Positions 50,164-59,010 of a DNA stretch of 64,000 nt are shown piece after piece (the first letter of the stretch is position 1; every line of letters starts with the position of its first letter). The notes below the pieces were generated by a model. It was not told where the DNA came from and did no database searches. It saw nothing but the letters and a program-made list of their open reading frames with translations. Both the position numbers and the translations under genes were made by a program. Source of the stretch: Crocinitomicaceae bacterium (GTDB lineage Bacteria; Bacteroidota; Bacteroidia; Flavobacteriales_D; Crocinitomicaceae); assembly GCA_021325675.1 (NCBI GenBank), contig JAJTCM010000001.1, forward strand, positions 62,001 to 126,000. The letters run 5' to 3'.

Positions 50164-52047
50164 ATGAATAACAACACTACGCTCCAGGGCCGCTCGCTCG
50201 TTTTTAACGCTGTTTTAATTGCGCTTAACCTCGCCGGCCTGGCGATGGTAACGATCGGTTTCCACGCTAATTTTGAAGATTCAAAATGGTTGTTTGCAGG
50301 CATCGGTTTTGGCTTGCTCGCCATCAGTACAGCCGGGCTTGTTGTCCTCAAAGGACGCTTGTTTATGGCGATGGTTTCCCGCTTGCTTGTCGGGGGCTTG
50401 TTCATCGTTTCCGGCTTAATCAAAGCAAATGACCCACTGGGTTTTAGCTATAAGCTCGAAGAATATTTTGAAGACGGCGCACTGGCTTTCCGGATCAAGG
50501 AATGGTTTGGCGCCCCGGGCTTTTCACTCGAATTCCTGATCGACTGGGCTTTGGTGCTTTCCGTTATCATCTGTGTAGCTGAAATTGTGCTGGGTGTTCT
50601 GGTGCTCATTGGTGGCAAGATCAAGCTGGTTTCCTGGCTTTTGGTCCTCATGATGCTTTTCTTTACTTTCCTGACCTGGCATACAGCCAACTGCGATCCT
50701 GACAAGAAATTTGTTGACCGCGATACGTATGCTATGAGCGATCCGCTGGCGCAAATCAAAATTGACGAAGCGAAAACGAATACGGAAATCAAAATTGTTT
50801 CCAAAAACACCAACGAAGTTGTGGTGGAAGAAATGAAGCTCCCGCAGTGTGTGGCCGATTGCGGTTGCTTTGGTGACGCCATGAAAGGCTCTGTCGGTCG
50901 TTCGTTAACGCCGAAAGAATCGTTGTGGAAAGACATTGTCCTGGTTTACCTTTCCATCTGGATTTTCATTGCCCAGCGCAAAATCAGGCCAAATACCCGG
51001 GAAGAAAACATGTACGTTGTTCCGGTGGCGATGGTAATTATTACCTTCTTTTCCTTTGTTTTCGGCTGGTATTTCCCGGTGGTCTTCGGATTGATCGCGC
51101 TGTTAGGCGCACTCTGGATCCTGCGGGCGGGCGGTAAATTGCTGGGCAATTATTTCGGGGCAACGGTCCTGGTGTGTGTGCTCGGCTTCGCGCTGACCTC
51201 CTACGTGCTGATGTTTGAGCCGGTGAAAGACTACCGACCGTATGCTGTTGGGTCAAACCTCAAGCAAAAAATGAACGATGGCAAGGAAGGGAAATACGAA
51301 TCCGGCTTCATGCTCAAAAACCTGAAAACAGGCAAAAACGAATTCTTCACACAGGCACAGTACACAGATACGGTGCGCAAAATCTGGGAAGACAAAAACT
51401 ACAAATACGTTTCCACCGATACCAAAGAGATCATCCCGACCAAATTGCCGTCTATTACCGGTCAGTTCAACCCGGTGGTGCAGCTTTCGGAAGTAGGAAA
51501 AGAGGAAATGGGACTCGATTATGTCCGTCGTAAAATGGAAGGGGCATCGATCAAAGGCGTTTTGCTTTATGACAAAGATAATGAAACGGATATCGAAGTA
51601 GCGGCCAACGAATACAACATGAACGACTACGATACGGCTTATTTTACCTTTAAAAAGGAAATCACAATGGCTAACCCGGAACTGGCTGAAATCAGTATCC
51701 GAGAGTACGTTATTGAAGCGCCGCAGCTCATCATTATTTTCTCCAAAAAGCTTACTGATGTGAACGATAAGGACAAAGTAAACGAGCTGAAGCAGATTTA
51801 CCACCAGGCGAAGAAAAACAAAATCCCCATGGTGCTCATTTGCAGCTCCGGCCGCGACGAAATCAACAAATGGCGCAAAAAGCACAAATTTGATATTCCG
51901 GCGTTCACGAATGACGAAACCGAGCTGAAAGCAATTGCCCGCTCCAATCCGTCGCTGATGGTGGTGAAAAATGGCGTGGTGAAAGGGAAATACCCGAGCC
52001 GCTCGCTGCCGTCTTACGATTGGCTGAAAAAACATATCTTAAACTAA
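50164..52047 (+). CDS. DoxX-like membrane protein with C-terminal thioredoxin-like domain
   Basis: 627 residues. The first 360 carry about nine helices; the second to fifth form a DoxX-type four-helix unit (MAMVSRLLVGGLFIVSGLIKANDPLGFSYKLEEYF, the hallmark SGxxKxxDPxGF). A cysteine cluster (QCVADCGCFGDAMKG, about residues 232-246) lies in a periplasmic loop. Residues about 480-627 look like a thioredoxin-fold extension (PMVLICSSGRDEINKWRKKHKFDIPAFTNDETELKAIARSNPSLMVVKNGVV) with a single Cys. This is the BT_3928-type protein of Bacteroidota. Likely inner membrane with redox or assembly function, inferred only from fold. Next to tpiA as usual in this phylum. Confidence 0.85.
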   Translation: MNNNTTLQGRSLVFNAVLIALNLAGLAMVTIGFHANFEDSKWLFAGIGFGLLAISTAGLVVLKGRLFMAMVSRLLVGGLFIVSGLIKANDPLGFSYKLEEYFEDGALAFRIKEWFGAPGFSLEFLIDWALVLSVIICVAEIVLGVLVLIGGKIKLVSWLLVLMMLFFTFLTWHTANCDPDKKFVDRDTYAMSDPLAQIKIDEAKTNTEIKIVSKNTNEVVVEEMKLPQCVADCGCFGDAMKGSVGRSLTPKESLWKDIVLVYLSIWIFIAQRKIRPNTREENMYVVPVAMVIITFFSFVFGWYFPVVFGLIALLGALWILRAGGKLLGNYFGATVLVCVLGFALTSYVLMFEPVKDYRPYAVGSNLKQKMNDGKEGKYESGFMLKNLKTGKNEFFTQAQYTDTVRKIWEDKNYKYVSTDTKEIIPTKLPSITGQFNPVVQLSEVGKEEMGLDYVRRKMEGASIKGVLLYDKDNETDIEVAANEYNMNDYDTAYFTFKKEITMANPELAEISIREYVIEAPQLIIIFSKKLTDVNDKDKVNELKQIYHQAKKNKIPMVLICSSGRDEINKWRKKHKFDIPAFTNDETELKAIARSNPSLMVVKNGVVKGKYPSRSLPSYDWLKKHILN

Positions 52048-52060
52048 GAACATACCTTTT

Positions 52061-52804
52061 ATGAGAAAAAAAATCGTTGCCGCAAATTGGAAGATGAACC
52101 TGACCAAAAAGGAAGCGCTTTATATTTACGATAAATTAGAAGAAATCCAGCTGGAGGAAAACCAGGAAGTGATCGTTTTTTCTCCTTACGTTTTCCTCGA
52201 CGCCCTGAAGCAGCGCCAGCACCACATCAAAGTGGGGGCGCAGAACTTCCACCCGGCGGCACAAGGCGCATACACAGGGAAAGTTTCCATCAATCACCTG
52301 CTCGACCTTGAGATCGAGTGTGTTTTGGTAGGCCATTCCGAGCGCCGCATCCTGTTCAACGAAAGCGACGAAGTGATCAAGCTTAAAATTGACGTAGCGG
52401 TAAACAACAAGCTCGAGACGATTTTTTGCTGTGGTGAGCCGCTTGAAATCCGCGAGCAGGGAAAACATTCATCCTATGTGCTGCAGCAAATGGAATCCAA
52501 CCTGTTCCACCTGACGCCGGAGCAAATGAAAAGCATCATCATCGCGTATGAGCCTGTGTGGGCAATTGGTACCGGGAAAACAGCCACAGCGCAGCAGGCA
52601 GAAGAAATGCACCGCTTCATCCGCATGTCCATCGAGCACCGTTATGGAAAAGCAACGGCCGAAAATATTTCAATTCTTTACGGTGGAAGCTGCAATCCCG
52701 GAAACGCTGCAGAGCTTTTTGCCTGTGAAAATATCGATGGCGGCCTCATTGGCGGCGCATCCCTCAATGCAGAAGATTTTACCAAAATTATCCAGGCGCA
52801 ATGA
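52061..52804 (+). CDS. tpiA: Triosephosphate isomerase
   Basis: 247 residues. AANWKMNLT (active-site Lys), LVGHSERRILF (electrophilic His), AYEPVWAIGTGKTAT (catalytic Glu) and ILYGGSCNPGN (phosphate loop). Interconverts dihydroxyacetone phosphate and glyceraldehyde-3-phosphate in glycolysis; cytosolic dimer. Starts 13 bases after the DoxX gene and overlaps prmA by 4 bases. Confidence 0.97.
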   Translation: MRKKIVAANWKMNLTKKEALYIYDKLEEIQLEENQEVIVFSPYVFLDALKQRQHHIKVGAQNFHPAAQGAYTGKVSINHLLDLEIECVLVGHSERRILFNESDEVIKLKIDVAVNNKLETIFCCGEPLEIREQGKHSSYVLQQMESNLFHLTPEQMKSIIIAYEPVWAIGTGKTATAQQAEEMHRFIRMSIEHRYGKATAENISILYGGSCNPGNAAELFACENIDGGLIGGASLNAEDFTKIIQAQ

Positions 52805-53631
52805 ATACGCTTGCCCTGAAAATTGAGCTCAACCCGCGCCAACCGTGGACGGAAATCCTGATCGCACAGCTTTCGGAGCTGAGCTTCGATGCGTTTGAAG
52901 AAACTGAAACAGGTTTCATAGCTTACGGCCCGGAAGATAAAATTGACAAGGAAGAGTTGCTCGAAATCACGGCGCTCAGCGGCCAGGGCTTTGAATACAG
53001 CCTGGAATTTGAAAGTATCCCGCAGCAAAACTGGAACGCTTCGTGGGAAGCTGATTTTCACCCGGTATTTGTAGGCAAAAAACTGTCGATTTTAGCGCCT
53101 TTCCACGATCAGTCGCAGGCAAAGGAGATCAATATTATCATCCAGCCCAAAATGTCTTTCGGGACGGGCCACCACCAAACGACCTGGATGATGGCTAACG
53201 CGATGCTGGAAGAAGAAAAAATGCCGGCGAGCGTACTCGATATGGGAACAGGAACGGGCGTTTTGGCGATCCTTGCCGGGAAGCTCGGTGCACAGGAAAT
53301 CCTCGCGATAGACATCGAAGAATGGTCGGTTGAAAACACGGTTGAAAATGCGGAAAGAAACGGCTGTAAGGCAATAACAGCAAAGCATGGCGATGTAGAT
53401 TTGTTAAAAAACTTAAAATTCGACCTGATTTTAGCAAACATCAACAAAAATGTACTCAAGAGCCATTTAAATTCGTATCTTTCTGCTCTAAATCCCCAGG
53501 GAAAAATCATGCTGAGCGGTTTTTTTGATTCCGATTGCGACGAAATGATCCAGGAAGCTCAAAATCTTGGATTCGTTTTTGTACACAGGCAAACTAAAGA
53601 AACCTGGGCTCAGTTAACGTTTACAAAATAA
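52801..53631 (+). CDS. prmA: Ribosomal protein L11 methyltransferase
   Basis: 276 residues. N-terminal L11-recognition domain (residues 1-95), then the SAM domain: FGTGHHQTTWMM, VLDMGTGTGVLAILAGKLGA, EILAIDIEEWSVENTVENAE and DLILANINKNVLKSHL, the NIxxxxL type catalytic loop. Trimethylates L11 in other bacteria. Translationally coupled to tpiA through ATGA. Confidence 0.94.
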   Translation: MNTLALKIELNPRQPWTEILIAQLSELSFDAFEETETGFIAYGPEDKIDKEELLEITALSGQGFEYSLEFESIPQQNWNASWEADFHPVFVGKKLSILAPFHDQSQAKEINIIIQPKMSFGTGHHQTTWMMANAMLEEEKMPASVLDMGTGTGVLAILAGKLGAQEILAIDIEEWSVENTVENAERNGCKAITAKHGDVDLLKNLKFDLILANINKNVLKSHLNSYLSALNPQGKIMLSGFFDSDCDEMIQEAQNLGFVFVHRQTKETWAQLTFTK

Positions 53632-53669
53632 ATTAAGCTGTATACCAAAAGCCAGGCGGTTACATCTGT

Positions 53670-53685
53670 TTACAACATGTTGTAA
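53670..53685. promoter_or_regulatory. Perfect 16-base palindrome TTACAACATGTTGTAA, possible operator
   Basis: A perfect inverted repeat without spacer, centred at 53677.5, 40 bases upstream of the ATG of the 1542-residue gene and just after prmA. The only other DNA before the ATG is very AT-rich, with no exact TAnnTTTG. The symmetry and position fit a dimeric regulator's site; no T-run follows, so a terminator is unlikely. Confidence 0.5.
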
Positions 53686-53724
53686 TTGCTTTATTTAATT
53701 AAATAATTACAAAATTTTAAATAG

Positions 53725-56700
53725 ATGAAATACTGTTTGTTGCTGCTTGCTTTTGCCTGCTCTTTCCAGCTCATCAAGGCACAGAACTTTCCTGCTGAGC
53801 GCGAGAAATTCATCAAGCAATTTGAAAAGGTGCTTTCCACTTTCATTCAAAAAGAACAAAAAGATTTCATCAAGGACGAATTGTCCCCGATGCTGCTCAA
53901 AACAACCGATTTCCCGGACAACTATTTCAAGAAAATGGTTGAAACCGCGAATGAAATGGAGACCAAGCGCCTGAAATACTACCCGGATATTTACAATTAC
54001 GTTTTTTCCGTTTATTCCTTTGTGAAAAACAAGCAGCCGGCTTCCAGCTATTCTGCCTGGCACAGCTCCGTGGATAAGCTTTTGGAAAAACGCGATGTGA
54101 ACAAATTTGCCGATTTCATTGAGCTTTCCGCCGGTTTCTTTTCGCGCCGCTTACTGGCCGACAACACAAACTCCCTTTGGGTTTACCGCGGCGGCTCTTA
54201 TGTTTTCGAATTTACGGACAAACCATACATGAAGCTCGAAAACGGGAACCTCGTGTGCCTGGTTGAAAATGCCGACAAGCGCAACAAAGAAAAGCCGTAT
54301 GTTGACAGTATCGTGATTTACGGCGCTACGGGAACGTACGATCCGGTAACCAAAAAATGGGTTGGCCAGGGCGGAACGATTTCCTGGGAAAAAGTAGGCT
54401 TGCCGCGTTCGGAAACTTACGCTGAGCTGACGAAATATGACATTTCAATGAAAACGTCCAACCTCGGCTGTGATACTGTAACGTTGACAACGCCGTATTT
54501 CTCCAAGCCGATCAAAGGAAAATTCTCCGACCGCGCTTTCCGGATCACCCGCGAGGAAGACAAAATTTATCCGCAGTTCTTATCCTACGAAAAACGCCTG
54601 AAGATCAAGGAAATTTACCCGAATGTGGATTATGAAGGCGGATTTTCACTGCAGGGCAAGGATTTCGTTGGTCTCGGGGCGGCCAATTTTCCATCTATCG
54701 TTCGCATCTCACGGAACAACAAGCCTTTCATCGAGCTGAAATCGCAGCTGATGGTCATCAACAAAGCCAAGCTCACCAGCCCGCTGTGCATGTCGACAAT
54801 TTATGTCGGTGCAAAAGACTCCATTTTTCACCCGGGCCTGGATTTTAGCTATGACATTGAAAAACAGGTGCTTGATTTTGTACGCGGTTCCAACGGGATT
54901 TCCCAGTCGCCGTTTTCAAACAGTTACCACAAAGTAGATATGTATGTTCCCCGGCTTTCGTGGATTTATGATTCCCAGGAGATAAACCTGACGTACAATT
55001 TCGGTTCCAGCCAGGACCAGCGTTATGCGCGCCTTGAATCACAGAATTATTTCGATATCCGGTTGTTTGAAAAATTACAGGGACTTGACAGGGTGAACCC
55101 GCTGCAGGCGATTTACGAATATTGTTTCAAATACGACGAATACTACGTCAACGAAGGAAAAATCGCCACTGCCCTCGGTAAAACGGTGGAGCAGGTGAAA
55201 CCAATGATCCTTGACCTGGCAGCTTACGGCTTCCTGAACTACGATTCCGAGTCGAAAATGGTGCAGGTGAACCAGAAACTGATCAATTTCGTGAAATCCC
55301 GCTCCGGCAAAATGGATTTTGACAACCTGATTTTCATGTCCGACATGCGCCCGAAAAAACTGGGCGGCTACAGTGATGAGCAAATCCAGAAGGAACCGTA
55401 TCTGCAGAAAATCCAGAAGGAATACGACGCCAAAAACGATTACCGCAAAGGCTTGAAGAATTTTGGTACTTTCAATCTCGGTACGATGGAAGTGAACCTT
55501 GATGCTGTTGACCTGGTGACGATTTCCGAACCTCAGCAAACAACCGTTTTCCCGCGTGACAGCAAAGTAACGATCAAGGAAAACCGCGATTTCACTTTCT
55601 TCGGCTGGATCATTGCCGGGAAAATCGAAGTGGACGCCGAGGAATCCAATTACGTTTACGCAGCCAACAAAATTAACCTTTTCAAAACGGACAATACGGT
55701 TTTCCGCGTAAGGCCGATGAAAGAAGAGGACGGAAAAGAATCCATCACGATGGTGAACACGGTAAACGGTATTACGGGAGAAATCCTTGTGGATGACCCG
55801 CTGAACCGCGCCGGGAACAACAAAAAAATCACGGATTATCCGAAAATCAATTCGTTTAAGCCTTCACACGTTTACTACAACCAGCAAACAATTTTCAAAG
55901 GAGCTTACGACAGCACCCGTTTTTACTATACGCTTGATCCGTTTGAAATGGATAGCCTGGATAATTTCAAGGAAGCGCACCAGCGTTTTGCAGGAGAATT
56001 GACATCAGCGGGGATTTTCCCGAAATTCCGTGAAGACCTGCGCATTATGCCGGATTATTCCTTCGGTTTCTCCACTAAAGCAAAAGGGGAGGGCGGTTAT
56101 AATTTCTATTCGACAACAGCGAAATACGACAACAAAATTATCCTGAGCGGAAAAGGCTTGCAGGGGGCCGGAACGATTAATTTTATCCATTCCACCTCGA
56201 TTTCGAAAGCCTATACTTTCCTGCCGGATTCAACGATGGGCTTTGCAGAGTTTTCGAACAAGCCGAACGAAGAAGGTATCCAGTACCCGGATATTGTTTC
56301 GCCGGATGCCTTTATTACTTTCGTTCCGAAAAACCAGGTACTGAAAGCGGCTTCCACACCAACCCAGGAGCTGAATATGTTCAACAAGGAAGCACGTTTG
56401 AAAGGCACTGCGATCATTACACCGCAGGGCTGTACAGGATTTGGGGTAGTTACTTTCAAAGATGCCAACCTGGGGGCGAAGAAATTCAAATTCTCGCGGT
56501 GGGACATCGATTCGGATACGGCGAACTTCAACCTGAAAAATAACTTCAGGGTCGATGACGAAGATCCGCTGGCGCTCAAAACGGAAAACCTCAACGCCCA
56601 CGTTTCTTTTAAGGAAAGGCTCGGCCAGTTCAGGTCCAACGCCGGTACTTCACGTGTGGAATTCCCCGTGAACCAGTATTTATGTAAGATGGACTTCTTT

Positions 56701-58353
56701 ACCTGGTTTATGGATAAGGAGGAAATCGAGCTCGCGACCAAAGAAGAAAAAACAGACCTCAATATCAAAACGGACCTCGACCTCGTCGGTGCGAACTTCT
56801 TCTCGCTGCACCCGGAACAGGATTCCCTGCGCTTTAAAGCACGTGAGGCGCGCTACAGCCTGAGGGAAAAGACGATTTATTGTAGAAAAGTAGACTTCCT
56901 GGAAATTGCCGATGCCCGGATTTACCCGGATTCAGGCCGCGTTACAATCCGTAAGAAAGCGAAGATGGACGTGCTTAAAAATTCTATGATCATCGCGAAC
57001 AGCGTTACGAAATATCACAAGTTTGTTAATGCGACAACGGAAGTTATGGCCCGCCGGAAATATGAATCCGAGGGAGATTACCCGTATTACGATGCGGACA
57101 GTACAATGACGATCATTAAAATGAAGACCATCCGGGTGGATTCAACCTTCCAGACAGTTGCAGTGGGTAAAATCGGTGCGAAGGACAACTTTAAGCTCAG
57201 TCCACAGTTTGAATACAACGGTGATGTAAAAATCCATGCCAATGTACCGCTGATCAGTTTCTCCGGAGCAACGCGGATTGTTCATAGCTGCGATAAGTTT
57301 AAACGAAGCTGGATGGCCTTCAACTCGGAAATCGATCCGAAGAATATCCAGATCCCGGTTTCTTCCGATATGAAGAGCCTCGACTCCCTGTCGCTGACGG
57401 CAGGTATCGTTTGGCGCGATTCTAAAAAAGCGGAAGAGATCACGCTGTACCCGACTTTCCTTTCGGAGCTGACGGATAAAGACGACCAGGTGGTATTTAC
57501 TTCGAGCGGTTTGCTGCAGTACAATGCATTTACCAGCGAATTCCAGATCGCTTCGAAGGAAAAACTGGTCAACCGTTCGGAAAAAGGAAATTACATTGCT
57601 TTGCAAACGGGCAACTGCTCGCTGAATGGTGACGGCGTGATCAAATTCGGAATGGATTATGGCCCGAGCGTTTCCGTGGATGCTGTCGGTACGGTGAACT
57701 ATTACCAGGAAACCGGCCAGACGATCATGAACGTAACGGCGAAGTATAATTTACCAATTGAAGATAAGTCTTTCGAAAAAATTGCACAGAAGATCCAGGA
57801 AATCCCGGAGCTTAAGCCAATGGATTTCGCTTCTACGACCTTTGAAAAAGCGTTGGTAGAATGGACTGACCGTAAAACTGCCGACCGCATCAAATCGGAA
57901 TATACACTCGACGGTGAGTACAAAAAAATCCCTGCTGAGGCGAAAGGCGCTATTGTTATCACAGGCCTGAAACTCTCTTCCTTCTCCAAGCCGGAGATGC
58001 CGGAGCGCGGTTTATACACGGATGTGGACGAAGCGGTGATTGTGAGTATTTTCGATAAGCCGGTGATGAAATACATGCCTGTAAAAGCTTTCTTTCAGCA
58101 GGTAAACAGCAGTGAGGGCGGTGATAAATTCGGTTTGCAGTTCATTGTTCCGGGTGGTTCTGAATACTTCCTAACGTATACCAAGGAGAAAAAGGACGGC
58201 GAATTGTTTATTTACACTTCCGATACAGAGCTGGAAGCCGATGTGAATGCCCTCAAACCGGACAAGCGCAAGGCCAAAGACTTTACGTATGAAATGACAT
58301 CGAACCGCATCTACCTAAGCAAATTTTTAAAATTATTCGGTACGGGAGAATGA
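53725..58353 (+). CDS. Giant exported protein, unknown function
   Basis: 1542 residues. Signal peptide MKYCLLLLAFACSFQLIKAQ, then a helical region (about residues 20-120), then long beta-rich stretches without membrane helices. Several segments look like LptA/OstA-type layers (SLHPEQDSLRFKAREARYSLREKTIYCRKVDFLEIADARIYPDSGRVTI), which is fold inference only. Short acidic/aromatic strands such as GATGTYDPVTKKWVGQGGTISWEKV recur. No T9SS sorting domain and no lipobox. I recall such 1500-residue proteins as conserved hypotheticals in Bacteroidota. It overlaps plsY by 4 bases; prmA-tpiA lie upstream. Likely periplasmic or outer-membrane associated. Function unknown. Confidence 0.85.
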   Translation: MKYCLLLLAFACSFQLIKAQNFPAEREKFIKQFEKVLSTFIQKEQKDFIKDELSPMLLKTTDFPDNYFKKMVETANEMETKRLKYYPDIYNYVFSVYSFVKNKQPASSYSAWHSSVDKLLEKRDVNKFADFIELSAGFFSRRLLADNTNSLWVYRGGSYVFEFTDKPYMKLENGNLVCLVENADKRNKEKPYVDSIVIYGATGTYDPVTKKWVGQGGTISWEKVGLPRSETYAELTKYDISMKTSNLGCDTVTLTTPYFSKPIKGKFSDRAFRITREEDKIYPQFLSYEKRLKIKEIYPNVDYEGGFSLQGKDFVGLGAANFPSIVRISRNNKPFIELKSQLMVINKAKLTSPLCMSTIYVGAKDSIFHPGLDFSYDIEKQVLDFVRGSNGISQSPFSNSYHKVDMYVPRLSWIYDSQEINLTYNFGSSQDQRYARLESQNYFDIRLFEKLQGLDRVNPLQAIYEYCFKYDEYYVNEGKIATALGKTVEQVKPMILDLAAYGFLNYDSESKMVQVNQKLINFVKSRSGKMDFDNLIFMSDMRPKKLGGYSDEQIQKEPYLQKIQKEYDAKNDYRKGLKNFGTFNLGTMEVNLDAVDLVTISEPQQTTVFPRDSKVTIKENRDFTFFGWIIAGKIEVDAEESNYVYAANKINLFKTDNTVFRVRPMKEEDGKESITMVNTVNGITGEILVDDPLNRAGNNKKITDYPKINSFKPSHVYYNQQTIFKGAYDSTRFYYTLDPFEMDSLDNFKEAHQRFAGELTSAGIFPKFREDLRIMPDYSFGFSTKAKGEGGYNFYSTTAKYDNKIILSGKGLQGAGTINFIHSTSISKAYTFLPDSTMGFAEFSNKPNEEGIQYPDIVSPDAFITFVPKNQVLKAASTPTQELNMFNKEARLKGTAIITPQGCTGFGVVTFKDANLGAKKFKFSRWDIDSDTANFNLKNNFRVDDEDPLALKTENLNAHVSFKERLGQFRSNAGTSRVEFPVNQYLCKMDFFTWFMDKEEIELATKEEKTDLNIKTDLDLVGANFFSLHPEQDSLRFKAREARYSLREKTIYCRKVDFLEIADARIYPDSGRVTIRKKAKMDVLKNSMIIANSVTKYHKFVNATTEVMARRKYESEGDYPYYDADSTMTIIKMKTIRVDSTFQTVAVGKIGAKDNFKLSPQFEYNGDVKIHANVPLISFSGATRIVHSCDKFKRSWMAFNSEIDPKNIQIPVSSDMKSLDSLSLTAGIVWRDSKKAEEITLYPTFLSELTDKDDQVVFTSSGLLQYNAFTSEFQIASKEKLVNRSEKGNYIALQTGNCSLNGDGVIKFGMDYGPSVSVDAVGTVNYYQETGQTIMNVTAKYNLPIEDKSFEKIAQKIQEIPELKPMDFASTTFEKALVEWTDRKTADRIKSEYTLDGEYKKIPAEAKGAIVITGLKLSSFSKPEMPERGLYTDVDEAVIVSIFDKPVMKYMPVKAFFQQVNSSEGGDKFGLQFIVPGGSEYFLTYTKEKKDGELFIYTSDTELEADVNALKPDKRKAKDFTYEMTSNRIYLSKFLKLFGTGE

Positions 58354-58967
58354 TTGAATTTATTGTGTTTTCGCTTTCAGCTTACTTGCTCGGCTCCATT
58401 CCTTCAGCGGTTTGGGTCGGGAAGGCTTTACATGGAATTGACGTCCGCGAGCATGGCAGTAAAAATGCCGGCGCTACGAACACCTTCCGGGTTTTGGGCA
58501 AAAAAGCAGGGATTATCGTGCTCCTGATGGATGTGCTGAAAGGTGTTGCGGCGGTATTCCTGCCCCGTTTTTTATCCGAGGGAAATGAAGAGCATATCAT
58601 TCAGCTGGAGCTCCTGGCCGGGGTTTTCGTATTTCTGGGACATTTATTCCCTTTATTTGCGGGTTTCCGCGGCGGAAAAGGTGTAGCGACTTCTTTAGGG
58701 ATCATTATCGGGATCCATCCTCCGGCAGCCGGGGTTTGCTTCCTGGTTTTCCTGATCGTTTTTATCAGCACACATTATGTTTCTCTCGGGGCGATTGCCG
58801 CTTCGTTCTGTTTTCCATTTGTAGTAATCCTTGTTTTTCAAGAGCATTCCCCTTACCTCGTCGTTTTTTCCATCGTTATCGGGATTACTGTTATTGCCAC
58901 TCACAAGAAAAATATCCAGCGCCTGGTCCAGGGGCAGGAAAATAAAATGAACCTTTTTAAGAAATAA
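58350..58967 (+). CDS. plsY: Acyl-phosphate:glycerol-3-phosphate acyltransferase
   Basis: 205 residues with about five membrane helices. PlsY motifs: YLLGSIPSAVWVGK, HGSKNAGATNTFRVLGKKAG and GHLFPLFAGFRGGKGVATSLG. The enzyme moves the acyl group from acyl-phosphate to glycerol-3-phosphate, the first committed step in phospholipid synthesis, in the inner membrane. Coupled to the giant exported protein by ATGA overlap, which is an odd partner. Confidence 0.94.
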   Translation: MIEFIVFSLSAYLLGSIPSAVWVGKALHGIDVREHGSKNAGATNTFRVLGKKAGIIVLLMDVLKGVAAVFLPRFLSEGNEEHIIQLELLAGVFVFLGHLFPLFAGFRGGKGVATSLGIIIGIHPPAAGVCFLVFLIVFISTHYVSLGAIAASFCFPFVVILVFQEHSPYLVVFSIVIGITVIATHKKNIQRLVQGQENKMNLFKK

Positions 58968-59010
58968 GCGTATTAAAGGGATAAATTAACATTTGGATGG
59001 GCAAACTTTT

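Noticed and set aside
49536-50423. Upstream in-frame extension of folP to 580 residues
   Set aside because: The added 296 residues are antisense to the DUF1599 and DoxX genes and have no DHPS similarity; family length fits the start at 49535.
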